Shown here: positions 30,435 to 39,880 of the stretch, piece by piece
Position numbering within the stretch: position 1 is the stretch's first letter
Layout: every line of letters begins with the position of its first letter
From: a virus
Virus record (IMG/VR): IMGVR_UViG_3300043788_000023
Span: 1-64,000 of that record
Direction: 5' to 3' (one strand)
DNA length: 64,000 nucleotides
Translations under genes and position numbers: made by a program
The notes under the pieces: generated by a model
Database searches by the model: none
Told to the model about the DNA's origin: nothing
Seen by the model: only the letters and a program-made list of their open reading frames with translations

Positions 30435-33400
30435 GATTTGTTCTCCAAGTCCGTAATACGGTCTTTCAGCGATTTATTCTCGGCAGCCAATTCCTTGACT
30501 GCGTTGACCAAAGCCGCAAGAATCGGGCGAGTGTCCAGCGAGAGATAGTCGCCTTCCTGCCCGATGGCTTCCGGTATCGCCTTCTGCACGTCCTGCGCGA
30601 TGAAACCCGCGAACTCCTGAGTTGCGGAGAAGCCCGTGATCTTCTGACCCGCCTCGTTCCACGTGTAAAGCTGGGGATTGATGGCGGTCACGGCGGCAAG
30701 CCCGCGAGCGAATGGCGCTACGACATTCTTCAAGCGTTCGTCAGATGTCCCGGTGAGAACCGTGGTGATACCGTTCGCGGTCTGGATGCTTGTGATGGTA
30801 GCGAAGGGGCCAGCCGAGACGCCCGCCACGTTGTTCATCCACAACCCGTTGGGGTCAACTGCCGAAATCACAACGGCGTTTGCTTGTGGGGTGGGGGCAC
30901 TGTTGTTTGCGATCAGTTGTATGCCCGCAGCACCGCCAGTGTCCTTAATCTGAACTCCGCTTGAAGGCCCGCCGCCGTCGCTTTCGAGCAGCAGGAAGGC
31001 TCCTGTTTGACCACCTTGACCCGCAACGATGGATATTCCGTTGGGGGTTTGATCCGTGATACCGATTCCGCTTCCACCCGCAGTGCCCGAATTTCGGATG
31101 AAAACTCCGCCAGCATTCGTGACATCAATAAACACTCCACCTTCGCTGCTGTCTTGGATTTCTATGCCACCAAAACCGCCAGTCAGGTCATTGTTCTTGA
31201 TGAGGATGGAATCCCCGGAACCATTCGCTTCAATCTCAACGTTGCAGAAGGTGCCCGTAGGAAGCGTGGACACCACGAAGTTGTTCGGGATGTGGAAAAA
31301 GAAAATACCGTTAGAGGTGCTCGTGGGCGTGAAGTCGCACTCGCCCGACCAGGTGAAACCAAGTTCCCCGCCCGAGGTGAAGTTCATTCCCGGTCCGGTG
31401 GTTGACAACTCGGTGATACTCACCCCTGTATTCGTATTGTTGTCGGTGACAGTCCAGCCGCCCAACGACGTGGTAGCCACTGCTCCGCTGCCCGTGGAAT
31501 TGGTGGTCACTCCCCCGTTGCCCGTGTCTGTGATGTGGGTGCCGCCCGCGCCCGTGTTATTGAGGAGTATGGAGCCAGTGGACGTCAGGTTTATGGCAGT
31601 GACAGGACTCAACTCAACGAACGTGACATCCTCAAAAGGAATATCGTTCGCCCCGGTGTCGCTGGTCGGGGTGATCGTGTCCGTACCGGAAATCAGAGGC
31701 GTCGCGTTCGGTGCTGTGAATAGTGCGACGTAGGTGGTGTTGATCAGCGTGTAACCGACCTGGGTGTAGACGTTGTTTTGCGTGTCTGTGACGCCGATGC
31801 CTACCATGGCGTGATGTTGCCCGCCAAAGGCGACCGCGAGCGTGCTACCCGCCAACGTAGTTGTGTTGAAAGCGGCAAGCGGATTTCCGCCATTGCCGAA
31901 GTTGCGGAAACCGTTCGTTTGAAGAATAGCTGGCGTCGTCTCAAAGAAGGCGATCAGGGTCGCCCAGTCCGCTGTTGTGATAGTTTCCGAAAAAGTAGTG
32001 GCGGTTGGGGTGGTGAGGGACTTGGCCGTCACCAGCATCTCATCGGCACTCCTCACCACGTTCCACGACGGGTCAAATGCTGTTCCGATAGGAACCGTGA
32101 CTGCAAGCGCCCACTCAAGGATACCGGACGGGCTTCCGGTTACGCTGGTAGTCGTCCCGCTTCCTACCGCTTCCACCGCGTTGTCAAACGCGAGACCTGT
32201 CGTACCCACGGCAAGCGCCTCAACGACTGGCGCGACTGCCAAAATTTCTTCCGCTGCATTGAGAACAATGCTACCCCCAGAACCGTAGTACGACATTATG
32301 ATCGTGTGCCACGGACCGGGGCTTGCCTGCGTCCAAGACGAGGTGTATGGACCGATGGTCGGAGCATTCTCCGAAGCCATGTCCATCTGGACGTTGCTGC
32401 TAAATGGAAGCGTCTGGGACTGAAGCTGTGTGAATGAGTCAGTCAGGTTCGCGGGCGGATGATAAGCCACGTCAAAAGCCAGCAAAAGTTCCTTGTTCGT
32501 CAAGGTGTAGAGTGTCTGGGAAGACCAAGACGTGCTGTTTCCGCTGTTGAGCAAGACTTGTTCAATCCCAACTGCGTCTTGGATTTCGGCAAAGAGCACG
32601 GCGACGTTCGTATTGGTAACGAACGTCATTGAGATCGTCAGGGTACCCGAGGACTTGGCTTGGCTCGTGTACAGGGTAAACCCGTGAGTGTCACCACCGC
32701 CGATAAAAAACTTTTGCAGGTTCCAACTGTTTCCTTGGTTGTCCGTGAAAGTGAGCGGGCGAGTCGCAGTCTGGTCTAACCCAACGAAAACCACAAGCTG
32801 GTTCCCAGCCACTACGTTTGAGGGGTAAGAGAAACTGTACGAAGTGCCGCTGCTCAAGAAACTGTCTTGCTGAAGAACGGTTGGAGAAACACTCGGCTCG
32901 GTTGTGATGGTGACCCCGAACCCGCCTGAATCTGTGATGGCAGTCCCGCCTGCGGTGTTGACAGCGAACGCGTCCGTGGAGTTGTTCCAAGTCAGCCCCG
33001 AAGCGCCTCCGAACGAACCCAAATTGTTGTACTGAATCTGCTGGTTGGTGCCGCCCGGTGTGCCTCCACCACCCCCACCGCCCGCTTGCCAGATTGGGTC
33101 CAAACCCACACCTTGGCTCGTGAGAACCCAGCCCGCCGTGCCGAGAGTGGACAGCGTATAGACATCGCTGCCGCCGTTTCCGATAACCACTGAGTGTGCC
33201 AAGAGCGGACCGCCAGTGTTCGTTACCGTGCCCGTGCCACTGACCGTAACCCACGAAGCCGCAGTTGGGCTTGTGGCTTGCAACACTTGGCTGGTTGAGG
33301 GAGGAGTGCTGCTGACCACCACGTTCCAGAGTTGCGTCGCTTCTACGGTACCAGTTCCCGACTGCGCGATGTGTGCGCCGGAGCCTACTGTCATCGTGGC

Positions 33401-34780
33401 GGTCGTGTTGGTTCCCGTCGTGATGGACGTGAATGTTGAGCCTCCGCTCGGCGTCTGCCAGTTGGCGGAAGTCGCGCTGGTAGCCGTGAGAACCTGCCCG
33501 GTGGTCGGAGCCGCAGCGTTTTTGACGACAACCGGGGAGCCTGTTGTTGCGAGCGATGTCGCCTCCACTATGCCCGTTCCGCTGGGCACGATGGACGCGC
33601 CGGAGCCTACGGTCATCGTAGCCGTCGTGTTGGTTGCTGACGTGATGGCGCTAAACGGTGCAGCGGTGGCGGTGATGGCTCCTGTGCCCGAGGCGATAAT
33701 CGCCGCGCCCGTACCCACAGTCATGATTGCGTTGTTGTTGGTCCCCGATTGAATGGCGCTAAACGACGAACTGCCGCCTCCGCCTGGCGTCTGCCAGTTC
33801 GCTGCGTTGAAGGCGGTCGCTGTGAGGACTTGCCCGGTGGTTGGCGGTGTGCTGCTTATCACGACGCCGAACAGTTCGTTCGCGTTGATCGTGCCCGAAC
33901 CAATGAAGGTGATAGCAGCCCCGGTGTTGACCGTCATGCTCGCCGTGCTGTTGGTGCCCGAGGTCAAGGCGCTGAACGAGGAGCCGCTGCCAGCATTTAT
34001 CCACCGTATCCCGGTCACCGTGGAGCTAAGAATCTGCCCGCTCGTTCCGACCGAGTTCGTGCCGTCCGCCAGCGTCCCGGTGATGTGCTCGTTGACCACA
34101 GTGTTTGTGCCGGAGAAGGATGGAGAAGCCAGAGGTGCTGCACCCGTGATCTGACCCACGGTGTAATCGCCAGTATTGGCGCTCACAGCCCCGGTGCGCC
34201 CGAATACGGAAATGACTTGGCCTGTCGGAGTGGCGGCCGTGAAAAGTCCTGTGCTTGCCGTGTAGCTAGTGAAGAACTGACCCGAAGGAGCCGTGAAGCT
34301 TTGCGCAAGCTGAGGCGTACCACTGATTTGGGCGTAGGAGTAGTCGCCAGTCTGCGGAAGAACCACACCGCTGCGACCGTTGAAGGACGTGACAGAGATC
34401 GTGTTGATGTCCGACGTCGTGAGGGCACGGAAGGTTGGCGCAGCGGAACCAGATGTCGGACCCGCGAACACCGTGTGGGCGCTCTGGTTCGCCAGTGATA
34501 GCGATAGGGTACCGCTGGTGACAACGGGCGACCCTGACACAGTGAAGATTGGGGGTGCGGCTAGGCTGACGCTGGTGACAGCAGTTGGGGGCATCAACCA
34601 CTGCAAATTGGCGGTGTTTCCGTTGTAGACCGAAGAAACGACTAGACTCTGACCGATCTGCGGGATGGTCGTAGGCAGCAGGTAGGTGAAGCCACCCCCG
34701 GAGGGCTGGCAACCGAAGGCGAAGGTGCCTCCCGAAGTGCCTATAAGTACGAGATTTCCGTTGACTCTCTGATCCGCCAT
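30431..34780 (-). CDS. Long tail-fibre/spike-like protein with S74 auto-chaperone (1449 aa)
   Basis: ATG 34780 (MADQRVNGN) is preferred to an upstream GTG because GAGG lies nine bases before it. The N-terminal third has the fibre signature FNGRSGVVLPQTGDYSYAQI, a module shared with the 35001 fibre. Four or so repeats follow (TNTTATMTVGSGA...SGTGxVEAT...TTGQVLTAT...NWQTP, about 33230-34010). Beta-sandwich-like modules come next (NQGNSWNLQKFF, FAEIQDAVGIEQ) and then Gly/Thr/Asn-rich solenoid. The last 100 residues are a peptidase S74 intramolecular chaperone: SDERLKNVV with the Ser-Asp cleavage site and GFIAQDVQKAIPEAI, ending in a coiled coil. The family trimerises and then releases the tail by self-cleavage. 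Likely host-recognition fibre. Confidence 0.85.
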   Translation of the reverse strand: MADQRVNGNLVLIGTSGGTFAFGCQPSGGGFTYLLPTTIPQIGQSLVVSSVYNGNTANLQWLMPPTAVTSVSLAAPPIFTVSGSPVVTSGTLSLSLANQSAHTVFAGPTSGSAAPTFRALTTSDINTISVTSFNGRSGVVLPQTGDYSYAQISGTPQLAQSFTAPSGQFFTSYTASTGLFTAATPTGQVISVFGRTGAVSANTGDYTVGQITGAAPLASPSFSGTNTVVNEHITGTLADGTNSVGTSGQILSSTVTGIRWINAGSGSSFSALTSGTNSTASMTVNTGAAITFIGSGTINANELFGVVISSTPPTTGQVLTATAFNAANWQTPGGGGSSSFSAIQSGTNNNAIMTVGTGAAIIASGTGAITATAAPFSAITSATNTTATMTVGSGASIVPSGTGIVEATSLATTGSPVVVKNAAAPTTGQVLTATSATSANWQTPSGGSTFTSITTGTNTTATMTVGSGAHIAQSGTGTVEATQLWNVVVSSTPPSTSQVLQATSPTAASWVTVSGTGTVTNTGGPLLAHSVVIGNGGSDVYTLSTLGTAGWVLTSQGVGLDPIWQAGGGGGGGTPGGTNQQIQYNNLGSFGGASGLTWNNSTDAFAVNTAGGTAITDSGGFGVTITTEPSVSPTVLQQDSFLSSGTSYSFSYPSNVVAGNQLVVFVGLDQTATRPLTFTDNQGNSWNLQKFFIGGGDTHGFTLYTSQAKSSGTLTISMTFVTNTNVAVLFAEIQDAVGIEQVLLNSGNSTSWSSQTLYTLTNKELLLAFDVAYHPPANLTDSFTQLQSQTLPFSSNVQMDMASENAPTIGPYTSSWTQASPGPWHTIIMSYYGSGGSIVLNAAEEILAVAPVVEALAVGTTGLAFDNAVEAVGSGTTTSVTGSPSGILEWALAVTVPIGTAFDPSWNVVRSADEMLVTAKSLTTPTATTFSETITTADWATLIAFFETTPAILQTNGFRNFGNGGNPLAAFNTTTLAGSTLAVAFGGQHHAMVGIGVTDTQNNVYTQVGYTLINTTYVALFTAPNATPLISGTDTITPTSDTGANDIPFEDVTFVELSPVTAINLTSTGSILLNNTGAGGTHITDTGNGGVTTNSTGSGAVATTSLGGWTVTDNNTNTGVSITELSTTGPGMNFTSGGELGFTWSGECDFTPTSTSNGIFFFHIPNNFVVSTLPTGTFCNVEIEANGSGDSILIKNNDLTGGFGGIEIQDSSEGGVFIDVTNAGGVFIRNSGTAGGSGIGITDQTPNGISIVAGQGGQTGAFLLLESDGGGPSSGVQIKDTGGAAGIQLIANNSAPTPQANAVVISAVDPNGLWMNNVAGVSAGPFATITSIQTANGITTVLTGTSDERLKNVVAPFARGLAAVTAINPQLYTWNEAGQKITGFSATQEFAGFIAQDVQKAIPEAIGQEGDYLSLDTRPILAALVNAVKELAAENKSLKDRITDLENKS

Positions 34781-34824
34781 GCGATTGAGCCTCACAAAAG
34801 GGAACGGAAGTTAGACCGCTGGCT

Positions 34825-35001
34825 CTACTTCCCGCCCGTCAGCAGGCGGACGAACTTCATTGAGACGTGCATCAATTTCAGGATGTCCGCGAGGTAGTGG
34901 ATCAGGACGTTCGTGATGATGGTGATGGCAAGGGACACGCCGATGCTGATCAGGAAATGATCGGCGTGCGCCTTGACGTAAGCCTTGACCCTAGACCACA
35001 T
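34825..35001 (-). CDS. Small single-span membrane protein (58 aa)
   Basis: ATG 35001 overlaps the fibre gene's TAA (TAATG). The product begins MWSRVKAYVKAHADH, then has a 20-residue hydrophobic helix (LISIGVSLAITIITNVLIHY) and a basic end (KFVRLLTGGK). The topology suits a tiny membrane protein near the late genes. Similar short membrane proteins follow the 38093 gene. Function unknown. Confidence 0.6.
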   Translation of the reverse strand: MWSRVKAYVKAHADHFLISIGVSLAITIITNVLIHYLADILKLMHVSMKFVRLLTGGK

Positions 35002-37121
35002 TAGCCGATGACGATGTAGTTGAACACGATGGACGTTCCGGGCGTCGTGTTGACGTGGACCGTGATGCCCGATACCGATGTCGTGACCCAGTACGCGACG
35101 ATGCCCGCCACGCTTGGATCGCTCGTCGGCGTGACAACCACAATCGGAGCCGACGCGAACGAACGGCTGAAGTTGAACGTGCCCGTTGTTGCCGGGTTGG
35201 TGACTGTGATCGTTCCACGGACGTCTGTGTTACCCGTGAACTGAATGTTGGCACCGAGGGAGAAGTTACCGTTGGTACCCGTGACGAGAGCCGCGCTGGC
35301 TGTGATGTTGCCCGCGCCGGAGGTCTCAAGCAGGATGCCGCCCTCAACGCTGCCGACGATGAGAGCGTTCGCCGCCGCGTTGTCTTGCAGAGCCACGCCG
35401 TCCGATGCCAAGGCAGTGCCGACATTGACGCCGCGTGCGGTGTTGGAACCGGAGATGAGGACGCCGCCCACGCTTTCGCTGATTGACAGTGCGCTGCCGT
35501 TTCCGATAACCGTGGCGGGCAGAGTTACTGTGCCCGTGAACGTCGGGGAAGCCTTTGGAGCCAACAGGGCATCCGCTGCGTCCACATAAGCCTTGGTCGT
35601 CGCGTCGGTCGGGTTGACCGGGGTGGGGACAGTGACCGTGCCCGTGAACGTCGGAGACGCCTTAGGAGCGAGGCTGGAGAGCAGCGTGCCGGAGTCAACC
35701 ACGTTGCTGTTCGCATCGTAGGTAACCACATCGCCAGTGACGGTCGCTCCAGTGTTGGTCAACTGAACCGCGTTGCCGTTGCCCTGCTTGGAGTTGATCT
35801 GCGAGATCGCCAGCGTACCACCAAGGTCAGCAAATGCGACCGTGACGTTGCTGGACAGAGCGTGACCATTGACCGTTGTAGTCTTCGGTACAAGCAACCC
35901 TTCGGCCGTTGTTGCACGGCTTGTCTCAACTCCGACTGCCGCGTCGGCGTAGGCCGTCGTGGCGATCTTGGTCGAGTTGTCAAGAGCCGCTGCCGTAGGC
36001 GCGGTCGGCGTGCCTGTGAGAGCCGGGGAAGCCAGAGGTGCCGCGCCCGTGACCTGTGCCACGCTGTAGTCGCCGGAAGCCGGGAGCACCGCGCCGCTGC
36101 GACCGTTGAAAGATGTGACTCCTGCTGCGCCGCCGAGGCTGCTGAGCAGGACACCAGACGACACAACGTTTCCGTTGGAGTCATAGATGACCACATCGCC
36201 AGCAGCGATGACGCCCTGCTGAACCGGGGCGTTGATGACCGTTGCCGTGCTGATCGTAACCGCCCCAGTGTTTGCGAGCAGGCGACCGTTGTAGATACCG
36301 CCGTCAACCGTGATGGATGTGTGGGCGAGAATGTTGCCGTTGAACAGCGTGCCAGCGTTGGCTGCTGCGGTCATTGAACTTCCGCAGACGAAGACCACGT
36401 TTGCCGCAGTCGCGCCGTTCGTCAGGGCGATCTGTGATGCGCCCGTCAGGGTCAGCGTTGTTGCCATGAGGAACACGTAGGTGCCCGCGCCGTTCAGCGT
36501 CAAGGTTCCACCGCTGATGGTCATGGTGCCGCTGAGTGTGCTGTAGACGCCCGGAGCCAAAACTTGGGCGTCAAGTGCCGTGGGGATGGTCGTGCCCGGA
36601 CCCATCGCTTGGTAAGCCGCGATTGCCGCTGCCAAGTCAGTCTGGTTCTGAGCAACTGCCGTGACGACTGTCGTGCCGCCGTCAAGCGTCCAAGCCGGGG
36701 TGCCCGGCGTGATGGTGTTGGTCGGGTAGGAACCGATGTTCCCACCGTTGATCACCGTGCTGGAACCGTCAGAGTTCGTGACAGCCGATGCGCCGAGGAT
36801 CGTGTAGCTTGCCGCCGTCAACAGAGCCGTGGTGACAGGCGATGGCGGTGCGCTGCCAGTCGTCAACTGCACCTTGGAACCGTTGCCTTGGACACTGCCC
36901 GCGTTGAAGCTGCCGACCGTGAGGTTGGCGTTCGGGCTTACCCAGTTCAGGAATATGTTGTTGCCGTTAACCGCCTGCGCGGACAATGCCTGCCCAACGA
37001 TGGGCGGGATGTTCGGCAGCAGGAATGTCAAACCGCCAGCGATACCTTGGGCTTGAAGCGTTGCCTGTCCGGCGACGCTACCTGTGAATGTAATCGAGTT
37101 CACTACTGGATTGTTTGCCAT
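35001..37121 (-). CDS. Tail-fibre-like protein with DUF3494 ice-binding-type domain (706 aa)
   Basis: ATG 37121 follows TTTGGAGAAAACAAAGAC. Residues 1-95 are a virion-type N-terminus. Residues 100-298 match the DUF3494/ice-binding-like beta-solenoid family: YTILGASAVTNS, TVINGGNIGSYP, LAPGVYSTLSGTMTISG, TLTLNGAGTYVFLMATTL, VVFVCGSSM, NGNILAHTSI and NGRLLANTGAVTI. The rest is fibre repeat: SFNGRSGAVLPASGDYSVAQ, then TLP/TGTPT-type short repeats with SPTFTGTVT occurring twice. The end (IVVVTPTSDPSVAG...) is a compact beta domain. In bacteria DUF3494 proteins bind ice or serve as adhesins; here adhesion to a host or a surface is more likely than ice control. Confidence 0.8.
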   Translation of the reverse strand: MANNPVVNSITFTGSVAGQATLQAQGIAGGLTFLLPNIPPIVGQALSAQAVNGNNIFLNWVSPNANLTVGSFNAGSVQGNGSKVQLTTGSAPPSPVTTALLTAASYTILGASAVTNSDGSSTVINGGNIGSYPTNTITPGTPAWTLDGGTTVVTAVAQNQTDLAAAIAAYQAMGPGTTIPTALDAQVLAPGVYSTLSGTMTISGGTLTLNGAGTYVFLMATTLTLTGASQIALTNGATAANVVFVCGSSMTAAANAGTLFNGNILAHTSITVDGGIYNGRLLANTGAVTISTATVINAPVQQGVIAAGDVVIYDSNGNVVSSGVLLSSLGGAAGVTSFNGRSGAVLPASGDYSVAQVTGAAPLASPALTGTPTAPTAAALDNSTKIATTAYADAAVGVETSRATTAEGLLVPKTTTVNGHALSSNVTVAFADLGGTLAISQINSKQGNGNAVQLTNTGATVTGDVVTYDANSNVVDSGTLLSSLAPKASPTFTGTVTVPTPVNPTDATTKAYVDAADALLAPKASPTFTGTVTLPATVIGNGSALSISESVGGVLISGSNTARGVNVGTALASDGVALQDNAAANALIVGSVEGGILLETSGAGNITASAALVTGTNGNFSLGANIQFTGNTDVRGTITVTNPATTGTFNFSRSFASAPIVVVTPTSDPSVAGIVAYWVTTSVSGITVHVNTTPGTSIVFNYIVIG

Positions 37122-37171
37122 GTCTTTGTTTTCTCCAAATCCTCTATAAAACTGTGCGAAAGTCTAAATCC

Positions 37172-37909
37172 TTACAGGTTCCTCACGTAAACCCAGATGA
37201 GGTTTGAGCTTGTGAGAAACTGAACTTGCCCGTTCGCCTGCGTGAACACGGACGACGGAAGAACTAGGAACTCCACCGATCCGGCTCCGAGGGGAATGCT
37301 GTAGTCGTCCACGTCGGATTTGCGACCCGTGCAAGCGTCGGGCGCAGAGTAGAGCGTCACGTTCGCCTCAGAGTCAACGTAAGCTGCCCAGAACGCGGGC
37401 GTATGCGGCTTTGTGTTAGAGTTTGACGCGAGGGAGATAAATGCCCCTGCCGTGTTGCTCGCCGTTCCCGTGTCAGCAGCGGACACGTAGTCGGCGTGAG
37501 CGAAGGTGAAGCTGAACTGGGTTCCAGTTGCGGACGTAACCGTAACGGACTGACCATTCAAGAAAGTTGCGGTGGTGAGACCAGCGAGATTCACAACTTC
37601 GCCGACTGTGAACGTGTTGACCGCCAAGAGGGTTGCCACGTTGGTGGTAATTGCCACGTTGGTGATTGTCGCTGAGTCGCCAGCGAAGTTCACTACTGAA
37701 CCCTTCGGATACGTTACGCTCATGTTCCAATTCAAGGCGCTCGTCGCGGGGTAGCAGTAGAACGTCACGAGGTCACGGTTCGTCGCCGTGTAGAAGTTGC
37801 CGTTCGCCGGATCGGTCTGAGTGTAGACCGGGTTGAGAGCGGTTCCGCTGCCCGGCCCAGTGGGCAGGAGCGTGAGCGCTGGAGTGTTCGGTACCGATGT
37901 CATTGGCAT
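37172..37909 (-). CDS. Beta-rich virion protein (245 aa)
   Basis: ATG 37909 follows AAGGAATAAGACT. The product begins MPMTSVPNTPALTLLPTGPG and is rich in Thr, Ala, Ser and Asn, with no helical segments. A central unit (TVGEVVNLAGLTTATFLNGQ, then VTSATGTQFSFTF) matches a repeat common in phage baseplate and fibre proteins ('G..V.i.G.....NG...V.......F.f'), also seen in the 59249 protein. It ends VQFLTSSNLIWVYVRNL. It sits between the fibre gene and other beta-rich genes, so a virion component is likely. Confidence 0.65.
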   Translation of the reverse strand: MPMTSVPNTPALTLLPTGPGSGTALNPVYTQTDPANGNFYTATNRDLVTFYCYPATSALNWNMSVTYPKGSVVNFAGDSATITNVAITTNVATLLAVNTFTVGEVVNLAGLTTATFLNGQSVTVTSATGTQFSFTFAHADYVSAADTGTASNTAGAFISLASNSNTKPHTPAFWAAYVDSEANVTLYSAPDACTGRKSDVDDYSIPLGAGSVEFLVLPSSVFTQANGQVQFLTSSNLIWVYVRNL

Positions 37910-37913
37910 AGTC

Positions 37914-38096
37914 TTATTCCTTCTTGTCCTTGATGGAAGCTTTGAACTTCCTGAATTCCTTCCACTCCGTGTCCCAGAAATGCTCGGCCAGCTTGTCCCA
38001 CAGGGACTTCACAAATGAACCGATAGTCAGTCCACCGCCGATGAGCAGGTAGTGGATGACACGGTCGTCCAAGTCCATGTGAGGATGCGGGATCAT
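37914..38096 (-). CDS. Small membrane-anchored protein (60 aa)
   Basis: ATG 38096 overlaps the stop of the 38093 gene as ATGA; the longer frame upstream is antisense-like noise. The product begins MIPHPHMDLDDRV, has a modest hydrophobic segment (IHYLLIGGGLTIGSFV) and a long amphipathic charged end (WDTEWKEFRKFKASIKDKKE). It may be membrane-associated. Function unknown. Confidence 0.55.
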   Translation of the reverse strand: MIPHPHMDLDDRVIHYLLIGGGLTIGSFVKSLWDKLAEHFWDTEWKEFRKFKASIKDKKE

Positions 38097-38719
38097 TGAA
38101 TTATCTTTGACATCCCCAAAGCCGTCATATAGGTTCCCGTAAAGTTCGCGGCGTCTGTCAAGCTTGTTCCAGTTGTGTTGTCCACGAGCGCAACACCGCC
38201 GAATCCGTATCCGGCAGGCAGCGTCATTGTGGCTTGGTTGCGCAGTGTCCCGGTGTTCGCGGTGAAAACCGGAAGGATGTTGAGTGTCTGGCAGCATAGA
38301 GCACTGGGTAGCCAATTACCCGACGTGACTGTGATAGCGCCTGTCGTAACAGGCGACGCCGCTACCACTGCCCCGATGTTGTTCGTGGACTGTGTCGCAA
38401 CGCCCGAATACTCCCCGAGGACGGCGCAGATGTTGGTAGCCGTCGTAGCGTGTATGACGACCGAGGTCACACCCGTGGGGGCGACGCTTGTCGTAAAGGC
38501 TAGGAACATGCTACCGCAAGTGTTTGCTACCCCTCCTGCGCCCAACGACCAAGCGTTGGAGGCAGAGTCCGTGATAGAGGTGATGTTCGAGGTACCGTTG
38601 AAGGCAAGAAACGCCAGATAAAGGGCGTTGTTGGTCGTGCTGGTATAGGTGATCGTCAGGGTCGTTGCCGTCCCTGCTCCAGTTGAAGCTGTTGCGCCAC
38701 CTACGTATGCTATCGCCAT
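38093..38719 (-). CDS. Beta-sandwich virion-type protein (208 aa)
   Basis: ATG 38719 has GAGG eight bases upstream. The sequence is Thr/Ala/Gly/Asn-rich with regular strands: TATTLTITYTST, NALYLAFLAFNG, ITSITDSASNAWSLG, ICAVLGEYSGVA. The same module (NQLVVFVGLD, TFTDNQGNSWNLQ, VLFAEIQDAVG) is embedded in the long S74 fibre, so this is probably a stand-alone copy of a receptor-contact or decoration domain. No signal peptide. Confidence 0.65.
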   Translation of the reverse strand: MAIAYVGGATASTGAGTATTLTITYTSTTNNALYLAFLAFNGTSNITSITDSASNAWSLGAGGVANTCGSMFLAFTTSVAPTGVTSVVIHATTATNICAVLGEYSGVATQSTNNIGAVVAASPVTTGAITVTSGNWLPSALCCQTLNILPVFTANTGTLRNQATMTLPAGYGFGGVALVDNTTGTSLTDAANFTGTYMTALGMSKIIQ

Positions 38720-38741
38720 CGGATCGCCTCTTCAGTTCCTC

Positions 38742-39038
38742 TTACTTCGCTGCTGGTGCAGCCGGGGTAGCAGGTGCCGCTACCGGAGCCGGGTTTGCCT
38801 TCACGTACAAGTACGCCGCGAGACCACCGCTGCAAATAGAAACGAGGATGAGCAGGTCAATTTCGCTGTGCAGACCGTTGGTCAGATTGAACTTGCTGTA
38901 GTCAAGCACCGAAGCGCCGACCACGGACGAAAGACCGGACCACGCGCCGTGCAGAGCCGCCTTACCTGCTGCTCCGACATAAACGACCCAACGCTTTCCG
39001 TCAGCCTCAGCAGCCTTAAACCAAGATGAAATGGACAT
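38742..39038 (-). CDS. Membrane-associated hypothetical protein (98 aa)
   Basis: ATG 39038 follows AGGAGGGTTCCC; the SD can pair with CCTCC 12 bases upstream in a five-base stem. One hydrophobic helix (IDLLILVSICSGGLAAYLYV) lies near the C-terminus and is followed by a Pro/Ala tail (PAPVAAPATPAAPAAK). A weaker hydrophobic stretch covers residues 17-45. It might be a holin or an inner-membrane accessory. Unrecognised. Confidence 0.6.
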   Translation of the reverse strand: MSISSWFKAAEADGKRWVVYVGAAGKAALHGAWSGLSSVVGASVLDYSKFNLTNGLHSEIDLLILVSICSGGLAAYLYVKANPAPVAAPATPAAPAAK

Positions 39039-39114
39039 GGGAACCCTCCTACAAAGGGAGGCGATAGGCAGGAAACGGCATCGCTAATTGCCGCTTTTTA
39101 GGGGATTTATAAGG

Positions 39115-39840
39115 CTAGTGCTGGTCGTAGTGGATTAGCTCAAAGCGACCGTCTTCGTGTTCAACGATGGCAGTCAGGGATTCTACCCAGTCGCCACAGT
39201 TAAAATACCCAGTGTCTTCGTCCAACGCCGGGGTGTGGATATGCCCGCAGATGACGCCGTCCGCGCCCTCGCTTTTGGCAAGCTCAAGCAGGGACTCTTC
39301 AAAATCCCCTACATAGGCGACCGCTTCCTTGACCCGCCTCTTGATGAGAGCCGAGAATGACCGGAACTTCATGCCGAACAGCCTGCGGAACCAGTTCACG
39401 GAGGTGTTGAGCCGGACGAGCCAGTCGTAGAGGAATGAGCCTACCTTGGCAAGCCACTTGGCGTGCCCCATGACCGGGTCAAAGAGGTCACCATGGATGA
39501 CCAAAAGCTTGCGACCAAGCAGCCCCGTGAAGACGCACTTTTCCACGATCTCGATGTTGCCGAGTTCAAAGCCTTCAAAAAACCTGATTTCCGGGTCGTG
39601 GTTGCCTGGTAGGATCACAAACTTGGTGCCTTTACGAGCCTTGCGAAGGATTTTCTGGATGACTGTGTTCGCCTCAAGGGGCCAAAAACGTGAACGCCTG
39701 ACCTCCCACAGCCCGAGGAAGTCGCCGACGATGTACCAAGTGTCGGCTTCGTTGTCCCGTAGGAAGTTCAGCAGAGCCGAATAGTTGCACGCCCCGCCGA
39801 GGTGAGTGTCGCTGATGAAGATAGTCCGGTAGTGTGGCAT
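39115..39840 (-). CDS. LpxH-like metallophosphoesterase (241 aa)
   Basis: All calcineurin-type metal motifs are present: SDTHLG (10-15), GD (39-40), GNHD (79-82), HGD (116-118) and GHIHTP (199-204). The surrounding sequence (LRDNEADTWYIVGD, FWPLEANTVIQKILRKARKG, NCGDWVES) matches the UDP-2,3-diacylglucosamine diphosphatase (LpxH/YbbF-like) branch, which makes lipid X in lipid A synthesis. The usual second Asp of GDxxD is Gly. A cap with two basic helices is present and the length is typical. If the assignment holds, the phage may alter host lipid A or the outer membrane; a cargo phosphoesterase of other specificity is the alternative. Confidence 0.7.
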   Translation of the reverse strand: MPHYRTIFISDTHLGGACNYSALLNFLRDNEADTWYIVGDFLGLWEVRRSRFWPLEANTVIQKILRKARKGTKFVILPGNHDPEIRFFEGFELGNIEIVEKCVFTGLLGRKLLVIHGDLFDPVMGHAKWLAKVGSFLYDWLVRLNTSVNWFRRLFGMKFRSFSALIKRRVKEAVAYVGDFEESLLELAKSEGADGVICGHIHTPALDEDTGYFNCGDWVESLTAIVEHEDGRFELIHYDQH

Positions 39841-39880
39841 CTGCTTATTAGATGAAAATACGTGTTACAGTCAGGTGAAT

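Noticed and set aside
39072-39099. Hairpin CGGCA/TGCCG between the 39038 and 39115 genes as a terminator
   Set aside because: Only five pairs, and the T-run is on the strand opposite to the genes.
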